Counted from the stretch's first letter, positions 34,733 to 48,065 are shown. The stretch: DNA of 64,000 nt from Tricholomella constricta (GCA_013368375.1 JAACJP010000011.1:372001-436000); one strand, 5' to 3'. A program made the numbers and translations. Notes: generated by a model not told the origin, from the letters alone.

Positions 34733-36029
34733 ATGGACGCCCACAATTCGACCATCTATGACCAGCAGTTAAATCCGCTGACGCCGATGGCGTTCTTGGC
34801 CCCCGATGCTGCGTATCAGTCCACGATCGCGGCATACGTGATGGTCGGGTCTCTTGGTGTGAGTGCCATCATGTATGATTCGAAATCGGTGCTCGAGCTG
34901 AAATTGCTGGCGGGTTGCAGGCCTTGATATGGGATATCCTCATCAATGTAGACAGTGACTATAAACTGCTATTCAAGCACAAAATCGGGGTGCCGACGAT
35001 CACGTATTTTCTATCGAGGTAAGTGCTGGTCCTCTTTGGATCTTCTTCTCAAAGTATCAACCTACCGTTTAACAGGGCGAGCGTCTTGGTTTACATCATA
35101 GTCAACGTTATCTTCCAAAGTACGCTTGCAACCCCATTGCCTTAAATGAGCTCGCTAACGTCTTCGCACTTGCTTTACAGCTGCCGCACTTCCCAATTGT
35201 CAAGTGATCAAGAAAACCGTCTGCGTGCTATACCATGTAGCCTTCTCTTCCACTGCATTTCTCTTCTTCCTCCGCGTTCGCGCCATTTTCGACAAGAATA
35301 AATTCGTCGTGGCGTTCTTCTTCGTGCTCTGGCTCGGAGTGCTCGGAGGATCTCTGACAGTGGCCACTGTTGGCAACGCAGTACATCTTGGTCCTACAAA
35401 ATACTGTCGTGCGACCAAACTCAAGCCGTACGCTAGTGCTGCTCCCATCACGTTCGCTGCCCACGACACATTCGTTTTCTTGGCAATCTCGTGGCGGCTA
35501 CTCCAGAATTCAATGAGCGACCCGCACCGCAGCAATTTGAGTCTTAGATCAATGGTCCTTGGTCATTCCCTTCCAGCATTCTCGAGAGCGCTATTACAGG
35601 ACGGCCAGGTTTATTATCTGTGTGTTGCTCTCATCCTATTTGATGCTCCACGTCATATGCTAACATTAATGCCGTTATAGCGTCTCTGTGACAAGCAATT
35701 TGGTTGTTGCGGTCATAACCTGGGCACGCACTGTCCCTCTTGCATATCGGCTCATGTTCACCATATTCAACGTGGCGATAACGAACATGATGGCATGCCG
35801 GGTATATCGCCATACCAGGTTCGGCGATTTCAGGGAAGACACCATTTCTACACAGTGGCTTGCATCCCGGCAGGTCGATGTTGAGGCTGCCTCCTCGCAA
35901 GGATCGCCATCACAGGGGACTGAAGTAACGGAAAAGGCTCCGCCTGCTGTCGGAGTGGCGGACAGTGTTCATCGCGTTGGGAAGATCCAGTTCGCAGTGT
36001 CGAGAGGAACAGTGGATGATTATGCGTAA
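34733..36029 (+). CDS. Multi-pass membrane protein, DUF6533-like family
   Basis: Five exons (34733-34858, 34921-35018, 35076-35119, 35181-35619, 35681-36029) join in frame to about 350 residues. The layout is that of the large agaric 7-TM-like family often annotated with DUF6533: ALIWDILINVDSDYKLLF, TYFLSRASVLVYIIVNVIFQ, VLYHVAFSSTAFLFFLRVRA, FFFVLWLGVLGGSLTVATVG, ITFAAHDTFVFLAISWRLL, VSVTSNLVVAVITW. The C-terminal tail is hydrophilic. Function is unknown for the family. Start ATG 34733 precedes a short extracellular-type N-terminus with an N-glycosylation-like NST. Confidence 0.8.
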
Positions 36030-36540
36030 CCATCCTCTGCTCCCCATACTGCCTCAATTACCCATGGGAATGGCTCCAGCTTCGATGTTTCTATCGGGGA
36101 TGCAATGTGCGAGGCCTCCCGACTCCATCTTTACCTCCCAAGTCATGTCAGCCTTATTTATCTATGCCCGTTGTGGAAATTCCTTACCCCTACATCTTTA
36201 TTCAATATGTATCACCTGCCCTATATCTAGAAATCAGAATGTATTGTTCCAGCCATTATTCCGATGCCTAACGATCTACGCTTGGAATGAGTTTCAAAGT
36301 CCACGTCCGTCACCTAAACACCTCTTATGTCCGCCCTTCGCACTCTCCGCCAGCTCACCGCAAACCACCAGCCGCGTCGTGGCTGCTCGTCAGGCTTCCA
36401 CTGTCTCCTGCAGAGCTCTCCCCGCTCTTGCTACACAGGCCAGTTCGGCACCCTCAAATTCCAGATAGGGCTAATACATAAATAGCCACTAACCACGTTT
36501 CATGACGTCGCCGGACTGATGTCATTCTTCGATCATCGTG

Positions 36541-36553
36541 CGTATATATATAA
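36541..36553 (+). promoter_or_regulatory. TATA box of the small gene at 36604
   Basis: CGTATATATATAAA lies about 55 bp before ATG 36604. That is close to the ideal spacing for a short leader. Confidence 0.55.
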
Positions 36554-36603
36554 ACCCTCGATGGGCAAACCACCAACTCCACTTGCGAAAGACCCACGTA
36601 TAC

Positions 36604-36957
36604 ATGTCTTCAATTTCTGGCACTCAGTCGCCCCCCTTGGAAGCTACTGGCGAGGATAAACCCATGGGCGCATCGTCCGTAGATACTGTAGGGGAGAAGA
36701 TAGAGGTAGTGGAAGATACCGAACAAAGAAAACGTGTGTCTCTTTGAAGTGCGATGCTTTATCTAACTGACCGAGGCTCTTCAATGTCATCCAGAATACT
36801 TCCAGGAGCCGGTATGTTTCATTTTCAAGTATCTGTATTGCTATGTTACTATTAGACTGAATGATATCACGAATAGTCACCCGAGCGCGAGGCTGGTCAA
36901 ACTCGGCCAGAGAAGACGGGCGAGAGCAAGGCCGACAAACTTCAGAAGCAGACTTGA
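36604..36957 (+). CDS. Small hydrophilic protein, unrecognised
   Basis: Three exons give about 77 residues. MSSISGTQSPPLEATGEDKP opens the protein. After a GTGTGT-donor intron a 17-nt exon encodes YFQEP, and after a GTATGT-donor intron the last exon encodes SPEREAGQTRPEKTGESKAD and a short Lys/Gln tail ending at the TGA at 36955-36957. All joins keep frame. The protein is acidic to neutral, rich in Glu, Ser, Thr and Lys, with no hydrophobic segment, so it is probably disordered. A strong TATA box sits just upstream. Family not recognised. Clean splicing supports reality. Confidence 0.55.
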
Positions 36958-37054
36958 ACTCAAAGATACCAGTCTGTAGAATAATTCTATACTTGTCTGG
37001 ATAGATAAAAGTAACGTCTCCGAATCAAGTACATGTCGTATGATTTCCAAACGA

Positions 37055-38427
37055 TCATTTCTTCAAGTATGCAGACCACCACTCTTCGAACAGTGACACA
37101 CCCAAAGACGCGTCTCCTTCCTCCCCGACACGTAGGTCCTCCGTTTCCCTTGTGTAAAGCTGGCAGTCCCGAGGACGCGTCGTTGCGCCAGGACCGCTAG
37201 GGGGCTCCGCATCCGGAATGATATGTCCGTGCGGGAGGCCGAGAATCTTGGCGTAAACAAGGCAGATCTCGTATTTCGTGAATGGCTCTGCGGCGGAGTA
37301 GTGTAAAATCGGGGGAATGGGTTTCTTGTATCCTAGCGCAGCAGCATGCGTTAGAGACTGCGGGAATATGGAAGGGAAGGAAGGAGGGGTGGCAGAGGTC
37401 AAATAATGATTCGGAGTGCGGGCCAGCGCGGGCCCCGTCTCTGGTATAGAGAGATCGGAAGGAACAGAACGCTTATTGAACACACACCAGATAGCCGGAC
37501 CAGAAATTGGGCGATATCAAGGACGTTTGTGGGGTACCGCGTGGCGTAATGGTCCATCTTGTATGTTTTTCCCGATTGATCTTGCACGACGTCTAATAGA
37601 ATGTTGATCGCAGAGTCAGAGTTCCTGGGGGCAGGCCCGTATCTGTAAACCGAAATTGACCACCGTCAACACGTGTGCTTAGTTCTGATGGAATGGCGGG
37701 CAAGTACAATACTGGTACACGCAGGATGATGACGGAGGCTCCAGCTACGCCGAGAACGGCGAGTTCGCCGTCGCGCTTCGATTGCCCATACAATTGTAAG
37801 GGATTGGGTGTGGAAGATGGCGTATAGGGCGGTGAGGTTCCATCAAAGACATAATCTATGTACGAAAGCTCGTCAGTTTCAACTTCTTCGCGATGGAAGG
37901 TATTCGTCAGAACCCGTCGAGATGTAGACCAAGGTGTACTTGAGCTTCTTGGAGAGAGAAGCTAGATGCTCGGGAACCTGTGCATTAAGCTGCAGGGGGC
38001 GACAATTATCAGCAATTGCATTCTCTCCAGGTACTTAACTCACAATACGGGTCCCTTCGGGATCCTGACATCCAACATTCAGTATCGCCGTTCAGTGTTC
38101 ACGCGTTTAAACGAGTCAGGAGAGCCAAAAGGCAAATGAACAGCGGCTGAAACGAGGTACCGCACCTTTTCTGCGACATCTGGACGCCTTTCAGCAGCGC
38201 AATGTATCACCCCTGAAATCCCATAATCAGAAGCCTTGTTGCGGGAAAGCGGGAAAGCCCCATCAATTCGACACCACGACACGACGCACAATTAGGTCTG
38301 AAGTCTTCGAACGCCCTTTCGACGTCTTCTCGCTTTGTGAGGTCTAGTTGTACCAAGCCCTCGCCCGATCTTGTATGCGAGAGCCCAAGGACCTCGTGAT
38401 GGGCTTTTTCCAAGGCCTCTCGGACTG
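37055..38427 (-). CDS. dTDP-4-dehydrorhamnose reductase / MAT2B-like SDR, N-terminus not found
   Basis: Extended short-chain dehydrogenase fold of the RmlD/MAT2B group; fungal members are annotated either as sugar-nucleotide reductases or as methionine adenosyltransferase regulatory subunits. Minus-strand exons give [59 protein letters not shown] (YxxxK catalytic pair), [33 protein letters not shown] and [20 protein letters not shown]. The N-terminal GxxGxxG nucleotide-binding strand expected just before AVREA is not readable between 38428 and 38900. Only a weak echo (ALVTALSC) occurs near 38480-38460. The gene may use a distant first exon, be degraded at the 5' end, or work without NADPH. 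The C-terminus is complete. Confidence 0.75.
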
Positions 38428-39431
38428 CTGTAAGATAGGGCGCAAGCACAACGCGCTCATATCACGTGGCATGACAAGGCTGTGACCAGGGCAAAAGACG
38501 CGTCGTTTAATGAGAGATCTTATCATCGTCCGCATAGCGGTAGCTACATTATGACATATCAGCCTTCTCTAAGTCGTTCATCAGTGATTCTGGCAACACT
38601 CTATGACCATGATACTTCTTTCCTGCCCATGCTGCCTGTTTCCCGTTCAATCCCTTATGATATGCATCCATAAACCTTCGAGAGCGATGTTGATGGTTCA
38701 ATGTTCTCATCCGCGTAAAGCCCGTCTGGGGATACCTGAATGTACATCTGAGCTCGTGAGTCCAATCCCTGACAGTCTCTATGGCCCACTGACATTCTCT
38801 TTGTCTGCTTCCGACTTCCCGCCCTTCTTGAATTTCACCTTCAGACTTTTCTTCGTGTTTGGTATAGCCCATTTCTAAAGGTTCCTTAGGTTCCCTAAAG
38901 CCCTTTTAGGCATGTCGTGTAGTGTAGGACGCGTCGAATACAATGCGAGTTCACGATTATTGAGATGGATACCAAAATATATGTGTATTTTGCTAATGGC
39001 CTCGAAAAATGTGACCCAATCAAAAATCCAACCCCGCAGACCTTTCCTAATCTACTATATCTAGGACTCCTTGGGACGCGATTGACTGATTTCGCGCAAT
39101 AGCTAATGCCATTAGGATTTTGGTGAAATCCGTCAAAATGTCACGCAAAATCACGTGATATGAGCGCGTTGTGCTTGCGCCCTATCTTACCCAATAGCCC
39201 AGACGCGCCTAGAGATTTAGGTGTGGTTTCAGTTGAGTCACCACTTATATCGAGCGGAAGGGATGGTGATCCCAGGCCTTGCCTGTAATGATTATTCTCA
39301 AGGGCATGAGGTGCAATGTGCAGAATCGTTTGAGATCAAGCGCTTGAGCCTTGCTGAGATCTGCGGTATCTGATGATCACGAAGCTGCTTCTCACGCCTA
39401 GTGAGTGAACCTTCTTACTTATGAACATCAC

Positions 39432-39769
39432 GCCACGACTCCGACAAGAGCTGCACGTTGCTCAGAACTATATGTTCAGGAGGCTATATACCTGTCCGGA
39501 AGAGGCCTAGAGTCGCGCGGCTTCTACTTTGAGCGCGAAAGCGGTTCTGAACTAATTTCGTGGATATCGAATACAAGTACGTCTCTCAATTTCCTTATGC
39601 CACGACTCTGACAAGAGCTGCACGTTGCTCATAACTATATACTCAGGAGGCTACATACCTGTCCGGAAGAGGCTTAGACTCACGCGGCTTCTACTTGGAG
39701 CGCGAACGCGGTTCTGAACCAATTTTATTTAGAATGGATATCGAATTCAAGTACGTCTCTCCATTTCCG
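39432..39769. repeat. Tandem repeat, 2 units of ~168 bp
   Basis: Units at 39432-39598 and 39599-39769 share AAGAGCTGCACGTTGCTCA, ACCTGTCCGGAAGAGGC, CGCGGCTTCTACTT, GCGGTTCTGAAC and AAGTACGTCTCTC. They differ at scattered positions and by a small indel near the end, where unit 2 carries about ten extra bases before GGATATCGAAT. Confidence 0.85.
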
Positions 39770-39865
39770 ACATTTTTATCACATCAAGTGCAAAGTTTTA
39801 GATGATTTCGATTGCGCACGTGAAGGGCATATGGTTATCTTTAAAGCGATATTTGTAACCACCAG

Positions 39866-40450
39866 TTGGCGATAACGCGCTCAGAACTCAAGCTGTGGCA
39901 TCCCTGGCGAATCTCCTTCCCTCCCGAGATGTCACTTCATTATGTATATCCCCGAAAGACAAGTCGGAATATTCGTTCTCCCTTCCGCAGGCCAACAAAA
40001 CCGAGGTCTACCTTGCTTTGCGCTCGTTGGCAATTGACCAATGGCCGAATGGAGTGCTCGCTTCGATTTTACCACTAACTCTCTATCGGTGCTTCGGGTG
40101 GGTGTATCTTGAAACTTTCTTGGGATACTATATCTGAAAACGTTGTCATCCTGATTCATGTGGACGAAAGCGCGTAATTCTGACCTTCTAGCCTTCGATG
40201 CCGGCGCAACTCCGTCTGACACGTCCCATCCATGTTCACACCGACCTTGCCCAATATTTGGCGCACGTTTTACGGCTTCTGCCATTGTGAGTTCCTTTTT
40301 GATGTATGGCGTGCTCGGCTTCCTGACAAAACGTTTTCCACATCGTATCTTGAGCGGTTCGGGATGGTTTTCCACGAGATGGGCAGGGTCAGCTGGAATC
40401 TAGGGTTTCGCTCCCTCAGCAGTTCTTGCTCTCGTCGCCCCTGACATCCT
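39866..40450 (+). pseudogene. Possible remnant of a hypothetical protein gene
   Basis: A readable stretch (LRTQAVASLANLLPSRDV, then NKTEVYLALRSLAIDQWP) runs from about 39880 to 40075. A second open stretch follows in another frame (SSFLMYGVLGFLTKRFPHR) to about 40400. No splice pair joins them cleanly. The text has the character of agaric F-box/LRR-like or other hypothetical proteins, but I cannot name a family. A remnant is the simplest reading. Confidence 0.3.
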
Positions 40451-42386
40451 TTTTGTTCTCAGATGACTTCTAGCGCCCTTTTTATCACACCCGGCTTCCA
40501 GTTGCGTCTCACATGCCCAACCTCAGGCTCCTCAAACCCGGCTACAACGTATCTAACTGACTTGCCGAACGTCCGAACTTTGGACAGCTAATGTCATGTA
40601 CATTTACAATCCGTCGTCCTCGTGGCTATTTTCGGCATTCAAACCACAGTCTCCCTGTATCAGCATCAAAAACGTGGCTCACGGTGCTTTCGGAATTTGA
40701 GTCACTTGCCAGGTCCTATATAGGCGCGCTTCGCATCCATCTCGTAATCGGTACATTTTGTGTTCTTTGATTTCTCTTGAATTTCGAAGGCCATCCGACC
40801 GCGTGTGATCAAATTCTAATAAGGCGCTCTCGTTCCTTCTCGGCGAGGTCATTTGACCATAGCTATTTAGCTAACTGTGACGGATCGGCGGGCCTCCTCA
40901 AAATTGCTTGGAGACCCATGTCGACCGTCTGTGCATCTATGTTCTCTTCCTTCGTCGGTGTCTATATAGACTTTATACATGTGTTCCGCCTTACGATCTT
41001 TGTAAATAGCTTTCGGGCTCGGAACTCGATTAACCGCGACGTTCTGCGCAGCACGAGTGAGTGTCCACAACACATATTCCACTTGATGAAATTTAGCGTC
41101 AAGTGGATCTAGAACCTCGAAGCCGACATTTCGCTGGAGGATGACCTGATCCCATGAGCAGTTTACGTTCCTGAGGTCTGATGTGGCGTCTTTCAAGGAG
41201 CGTGCGCTGCGTGTTAATCTGTGCCGCCCGTGATGGATTGCACGATCACCCAGGATCGAGTATGTATGTTCAGAGCCCCGGTGGCTGTTCCTATGCAACG
41301 GATGATCCTCTCACAGAAACCAGCACTCTCTGCGACGTCATCACCCTGCATGCATCACGAGATGGGATTGGCTGGGGTTGGCCGACCTTTTTCTGCTCTG
41401 ACAAGTCCGAGATTTGATAGAGGAAGAGGGCGAAAGCCCACCCTCTTCCTGTCGTTGGTATGGAGACGACGCTCTGTTCCATTTTTCATGTACTTGACTT
41501 CTGCACATCCTTTCTTCTATGAAGTACGGACGCCAATCAAGACGTCCCCTTCACCTCGGTTATATCCTTCCGGCCTGCGTCTATAAGCGAATCCACGAAC
41601 GACGGACACCTACCTTGGGATTTGCTGAATAAAAGAATACGCATGGTCCTCGTCCGAGGTGCTTGGGAAGGTACCCTTAGAAGAGTATCGTATCGCTGTG
41701 TATTCGGTCGTATCTTATTCATTACCTTCATTGGTCTGGTCCTAATGCCGATTGTTTGTAACGGCCGGCGAATATATAGCTATTCGTGTTTTTGCATGAA
41801 TACTTCTATGCCTGACCACCCCCACTGATGGAGTGCTCCAAAGACGAAAGCTGCACTCAAGAGAGTGAAGCGGTAGGATGCATGGTTGCAACTGATTAGA
41901 GATTGGATCGCCGTTGAACCTCGCAGCCTGCGCCTGGGCGTGTGTTCCTCATTTAGCCAGTTATGCAGAGTTGCGGCTCTTATAGGTTCTGAGTCTTTGC
42001 GCTCAGCGTTCAAATCGGATTCTCGTTGGTGAAAGTTGATCCTTTTGGGCGAGGGCAAACAAGCGTGAGAAACCAACTCTATTTATTGCCCCACCAGAAA
42101 GGCCAGAAGCGGTATGCTCGCAACCGTTCCTTTGGCTCCTCATAATCAGATCTCCACGCATTTGGTTCGCGATCTTTTTTTACAACAATTTCGCATCTCG
42201 CATATCACCTCATATCATGCTTGGTTCTCCCAAAAGCCTCCTTGTTCCTGGTGACTTCTCGCTAAGATGGGAACCGTGTGGTATATATCTAGCTTCTAGA
42301 ATTTGTCCTCCCTGCCCTTCGCCGTCCACTGGAACTTATATTCTGAAGCTTGACGGCGAGTCCGCTCCGTCTCATTGCTGCCCCCC

Positions 42387-44090
42387 ATGTCTCGCCGTCG
42401 AGTAGAATCAATGTCTAGTGGTGAATCTCTAAATCGCCGACCGCCATCTAGCTTTACTCCATCTACATCTTCCTACTCTCATGTTTCGACATACCGGTAA
42501 CAAGCTCCTCGAAATAACTTTTGTTCATCGAAAACTTAGAGTATTACAGGTCCTTGCAGATGGAGCTTCAGCTATACAGCCCATCTGTCAAAGTGTACCA
42601 GTGCCACTTCGACGACAACGGACCTCTAGCAGTCTATAGCGATCACGACCAGGTTAGAGGCAGGGTTATTCTCGATCCAAGTTGCTATCACACTGGGAAA
42701 CTGTCTATTTCTGTAAGCGATTTTGGGTTTAAGCCGAGCATGTCAAAACTAACTCGTAAATAGATTGAAGGCGCCTTCATCTACTCTTCGAGCCACGTGG
42801 ATGGGGACATTGTACCAGAATCGTCGTCGCAGACCCCCGGAAAACGGAAACATGTCTTCTTCTCGTCCTCGACTGTCGTTCCAATGTCGCCCGGGTCTGA
42901 ACCAAATTCTCCGCGCTCTGCGTTTCGCGACGCGTTCGTTAGGCGCCGACCCAGCGTATCCAGTCTCAACTTGAATGCTTCAGCCGTAGAGAGGTCCTTT
43001 CCCTTCTCCTTCGACCTTCCGCGCAGTTGTAGGCCAGGCGAGGAACTGCCCCCGTCGTTCACGGGCTCAATGGATCCAGGACCTTCTTCAGGTGCAATTG
43101 ATATCATTTACAACGTCAAAGTTGTATGGGAAGCAAACAACGCAGAGGAATACCCCTCGATGTATGTATCAAGTGATTTTTCTGGTTCTATTCATGCTTT
43201 AACCTAGGGTATCGGATAGGCTGGAAGTGCCAATACTTTTCCATCCCGACTCGGACTTCCAGTCTATGGATGCATCGCCGCAAAGCCCACAGTCGTGGCT
43301 GGAAATGCCTCTCAGATCTGATCGGCCAATCCCTTTCCGATGTGCGGTTAGTCATTTCAAACCGTCAAATCTTTGATTACCTATTTATTTAATGCCTTGT
43401 CTAGGTCACCTTGCCGACGTCGGTCACGTTCTCTCGCCCGTCGTCGATCCCGTACTTTGTTGTCTTCACAACGACTCCTCGATCTCCTGATCTGGCAAAG
43501 GAGATTGCGGCAGATGCCACCATTTCGGTATCCTTGCTTCGGCAGGTCACAGTCACTGAGCAGTCATCACAGCTGCCCACACCGCCTCATACGCCATCGA
43601 GCTCGAGTGAAGAATCAGACGTACCGCGCAACAAGCTTCTGAAGCGCGTTGCACGCAGCGGGCAGTCAAGGATTATCCGCGCAGCGAAAGTGCTGGAGGA
43701 TAGTCCCGACTTTCGTGACAAGCCGTTACCTCGGCTACCGACCCAAACGGTCTTCACGGAATCGACCACCGTTCAAAACAGCATCTGCATTGGGTTCCCA
43801 AAGCGCCCACGACATCAGCTTGGCGACGCTCGGCGGCATCCAACATTGGAATCGCAAGCAGCCCTTCCAGACGGTCTCCATAAAGCCAAAATCCTGTTGC
43901 AGAAAGAGATGCTTCCCTGTGTCGATTGGGCGGGCTTGAGTGTCAAGGTATGGCCTGATTCCTTACTGATCATCAGCGGGCATCCTGGGCTGACCTCGAC
44001 CCTGTTTCGCGTTGCCAGTACTATCTTGACGTCTCGGTGCTCATCGGCCAGGACGATCTACGTGCCCGCATCCCCATACGAATCCTTTGA
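42387..44090 (+). CDS. Arrestin-like domain protein
   Basis: Likely an alpha-arrestin-type adaptor acting in membrane-protein trafficking. Exon 1 starts MSRRRVESMSSGESLNRRP. After splicing, LQLYSPSVKVYQCHFDDNG and AVYSDHDQVRGRVILDPSCY form the first strands of an arrestin N domain, followed by GKLSISIEGAFIYSS. A Ser/Pro-rich segment (42810-43090) interrupts. IDIIYNVKVVWEANNAEEYP and VTLPTSVTFSRPSSIPYFVV continue the sandwich. A second Ser-rich insert lies around 43570-43860. The C-terminal strands CVDWAGLSVK and YYLDVSVLIGQDDLRARIP join across an intron at about 43948-44014, ending at 44090. Reading through that intron instead would run to 44259 with unrelated text. No PPxY motif is obvious. 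Confidence 0.75.
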
Positions 44091-44513
44091 CCGTCGCATC
44101 TTATTTCCCCGCCAACACTGCATGCCCTTGACGTTTCTCTTCCCCCACCCTGGACATTTTATCTATTACTTGAAAATGGACTTAATTATGATTGCAAGCC
44201 ACTCTTTACAACAGCGTTGTTTATTATGTATCTATGTATGGCCTCGATGGACCATATAATCATCTGGACTGATGTAGTAAAATCGAAATCAATGTATGAT
44301 AGGACTGATTTTGCTTCCGTGGAGGATTTCAGTCATACATAGCCCCGCCCGCCGCTTGCTTGTTTTTTCCATGCAAGTCGCGGGGATGGTCGGGAACCCA
44401 AATCGAGAAAGCGGAAACCACGTGATGATTCGAAGCGGCGCTTGACCCTGAGCATCAAACGGCCGCCGTCGTGTATCGGACTGTATCCCGTGTAACGCTT
44501 CAACGTTTTAACC

Positions 44514-47500
44514 ATGGTCGAACACCCTACAGCGACATGGGAGCCAATGCAAGATGGGAACGTATTCTATCGAAGACAGCACCTCTATTCCGTGACGGGC
44601 AAACTTCCGAATCTCAGTGACTATATCGTGGCAGGCTGTCGGCACGGCGGGCCTTTAGGTTATTCTCGTCGACGTTTAGACCAATGGACAAACTCAAATG
44701 GTTCTGTTGCTAGCTCTTATGCGAGATACCTCGAAGCTTGTCGCTTTGGGTCGAGCTACGACCTCGTTTTCCAAAGCGCAGATACAGGTGTATTCATCGG
44801 CCGGAGAAGGTCTACTGTTGTTTAGTGTGGATGTTTGCATCTACTGCACCGGGGTGCTGAAGCTGACGCGGACTTGACAGTGGGATCAAGGCAAGATTAT
44901 TCGTTTTGGATGGACATTGGACGAGCGGCTGGTTGTTTTGAACGAGGAGGGTGTTTACCGACTATACGATTTGCAAGGGGACTATGTGCAACACTCGTTG
45001 GGAGCTGAGGCGGCAGAATTGGGGATCATTGACGCGCGCATACAGGATAATGGGTTTGTGGCCATGACTGGTTCGTTGACATTGCTTGAGGTCAAAGGAT
45101 GGGACGGTGGACGGCCGCTTACATTGGCGAATCCTGGTGAGACTTGAAATTTTGGTTTAGTTTGCCGTCTTACCGCAAGTTATAGGACTGCCGGAGCCAC
45201 CCCATGTTTGGTCTGTCATACCCCCGGACGTGAATATCTCAAGACACGTCGAAGTTCTACTATCTGTGGACTCCACGATCCTAAGCGTTGATAATCTGGA
45301 GGTTGTGGATCAACGCATTTCACGCGGGCCCTTCACACATATATCCCCGTCACCTAATGGCAAATCCCTTGCACTTCTTACCTTCTCTGGCACGCTCTGG
45401 GTCGTGTCCACGGATTTTCAACGCAGTATGGCCGAGTTTGAAACCACATCGGTTCCCGGTGCCGACGGACCAATACGACAAGTGGAGTGGTGCGGCAACG
45501 ATGCGATATTGGTGACCTGGGACTTCCTGGTGCTTCTCGTTGGTCCATTCGGAGATACCCTCACGTACGTCTCATGAACAGTTTCGTAAAGCAATGAACC
45601 AACCGCACTTCGTAGATTCACTCATTCCGGGCCAACTTTTGCCGTCACCGAACCTGATGGCGTGCGTATCATGGGGCCAGACGTCTGTGACATGGTCCAG
45701 AAAGTCCCTAGTAAGCTTCGCGCATATGATGTATTTGAGCGCGTTTAACTCCGAAATATAGATTCTTCTATGTCAATTTTTCGCCCTGGATCGACATCAC
45801 CGTCTGCGATTCTCTATGATGCTTGGGAAAGTTTCACACAGCGCCTGCCTAAGGCTGATGAGAGTATTCGAAGCATCCGGCCAGAGCTTGCAGCTGCTGT
45901 GGATGAGTGTATCGATGCGGCTGGTCAAGAATGGGAACCGTACTGGCAGCGCCGTTTACTCAATGTGGGTTGATTTCACTACTTTGTCTGACTTTTTACG
46001 CTTCTTACCGATTTGACCAGGCGGCTAAGTTTGGGCGTGGATTTTTAGACCTTTATAATCCAACTGACTTTGTCAACGTGGGGCAAACTCTTAAAGTTCT
46101 GAATGCTGTCCGATTCTACGAGATAGGTATCCCTCTAACTTACTCTCAGTAAGCCTTGAGATCCTCCGTTTTTCCGAGTTAAACCGTCTAATATCGTTTT
46201 TCTCAGATATATCCATGCTTCGCCTTCACAGCTCGTCAAACGTCTGACATCGCGTAACATGCATCTTCTCGCCCTGCGCATTTCTGCGTTTCTATCACTC
46301 AAACCAGATCCGGTGCTGAAACACTGGGCAAGCGCTAAAATTTTACGGTCAAAGCCCTCGACAACCGGATCAGGGCAGGACGCAGAGCTGACCGGGGACG
46401 AGGAAGTCTGTAAACTGATTGTTCAGAAGTTCGAGCAGCTGGGTGGGGCTGATGTAAGTTACGCGGACATCGCTAAACGTGCGTGGGAGGTGGGACGCTC
46501 CGGGCTTGCGACCAAGGTGCGTCTGCTTTGCTATGGGGACGTTGAACACCAATGAATGTCCGCCGTGTAGCTGCTAGATTTTGAACCGAGGGCGTCAGAT
46601 CAGGTACCCCTTCTTCTCACGATGAAAGAAGATAGGCTAGCGCTGGAAAAGGCTGTCGACAGCGGGGACACAGATCTCGGTGCATTATTTAGCCCCATTA
46701 TTCTGCAGCATGAATGCGCTGAACTAACGACTAACGCGTCATCGCAGTCTATCATGTCCTCCTGCATTTGCACAAGCGACTTACTCTTGGCGACTTCTTC
46801 CGCCTTATCGAGTCCGGAGGCCCAAAGTTGACACCTGCCAGTAGACTCCTGGAGGTCTATGCCCGGGAACAGAATAGGGACATGCTCCGTGACTTTTACT
46901 ATTCAGACGATCGACGCGTGGAAAGCGCCGTGTTGTGTCTGGATGAAGCCTCAAGGATACAAGTATATGCTCTTTTACACTGTATCCGGAATCCTGACTG
47001 ACGATCCGGGGTCTACGTTTCCAGGATCCGGAAGCAAGGCTTGCCTCCGTCAAAGCGGCGCATAAGTTTTTCTCTGATGATAAAGACCGTGCTTTTGAGG
47101 CCAAGGTGCGTGTGACGCTCTTTCCTTATGTTTGGTAAATTCACCTTCGTTTTCCAGGTGATGGACGAATCTACTCGTCTTCTGACGTTCCAGCAGCAAC
47201 TAGAGAAAGAGTCTGAGGGCAAAGTCGCGTTTTTCGGCACGAGCGTCAACGAGACCGTTCGGCTATGTATACTCAATGGCATGTCGAAGCGCGCGGACAG
47301 AATCAAGGCCGATTTCAAAGTACCTGATAAGCGGTGCGTCTGTCTTTTTATTATTTTGTTTTTCAGATATTCATTGTTATGACATGAATGTTGGCAGGTT
47401 CTGGTACCTGAAGTTGCACGCTTTAACAACATTGGGAGATTTTGAAGCTCTCGAGGCATTTTCGAAGTCGAAACGCAGTCCGATAGGTTATGAGGCGTTC

Positions 47501-47797
47501 GTGCGGCATCTCGTCGACGCAGGTCATCCAAGAGCAGCTGTGGCGTACGTTGCGAGGTGCGACGGACCGAGAAGGGCGGAGATGTATGTTCTTTGTGGGG
47601 AGTGGCGGATGGCGGGAAATACGTGCAAGGAGAGAGGGGATAAGAAGGGCTTGGAGTAAGTGCCCTCACCCTATTATAGCGCCTTGATCATTGACGTGTC
47701 GTGTTCTTTTTTTTTTCCAAATAGGGAGCTTCGTAAGAAATGTCCGAATTCGATGGTCGCAAGGGAGCTGGACCAGATTGCGTCGACTATGAAGTAG
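44514..47797 (+). CDS. VPS16: Vacuolar protein sorting protein Vps16 (HOPS/CORVET core)
   Basis: Core subunit of the HOPS and CORVET tethering complexes in endosome-vacuole fusion. The N-terminal beta-propeller half includes [55 protein letters not shown] and [16 protein letters not shown]. The C-terminal alpha-solenoid half includes [53 protein letters not shown] and [20 protein letters not shown]. The last exon encodes [18 protein letters not shown] and stops at 47797. About a dozen introns interrupt it; the joins I checked keep frame. The length matches the family. Its 3' end faces the convergent secreted-peptide gene 268 bp away. Confidence 0.93.
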
Positions 47798-48065
47798 ATA
47801 CCCTTTGAGCCTACTGAACTTTCACGTTGCAGCTGTTGGATCTACGGAATTTACTTGATGGAAAATCCTCATCAGAGCTAACCGACATCTAACGACATGA
47901 AAGGTGTGAATTTCCGTCAACGAAACTACCCATTGCATAGAACTTGCGTTGCGGCCCATTCAAAGATCATCCGGAAGAGTATACATTTCAAGTTTCCACC
48001 AAAGCACGATCATTATTCCGGTACTTGAAACTAATTCCTTCCACTATAGAATACTCCTACGGGAT

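Larger units (their letters stand above)
38430..42386. other. 4 kb of mostly degenerate DNA
   Basis: Apart from the tandem repeat at 39432 and the gene remnant at 39866 listed separately, I see only short overlapping frames. 38900-39400 is AT-rich with no frames of note. 40450-42200 has several 60-140-codon frames on both strands with no domain and no matching exon structure. The last ~150 bp must contain the promoter of the arrestin-like gene. Confidence 0.4.

Noticed and set aside
43948..44259. Arrestin frame reading through to 44259
   Set aside because: Splicing 43948-44014 restores YYLDVSVLIGQDDLRARIP, typical arrestin sequence, with a stop at 44090; the read-through text is unrelated.
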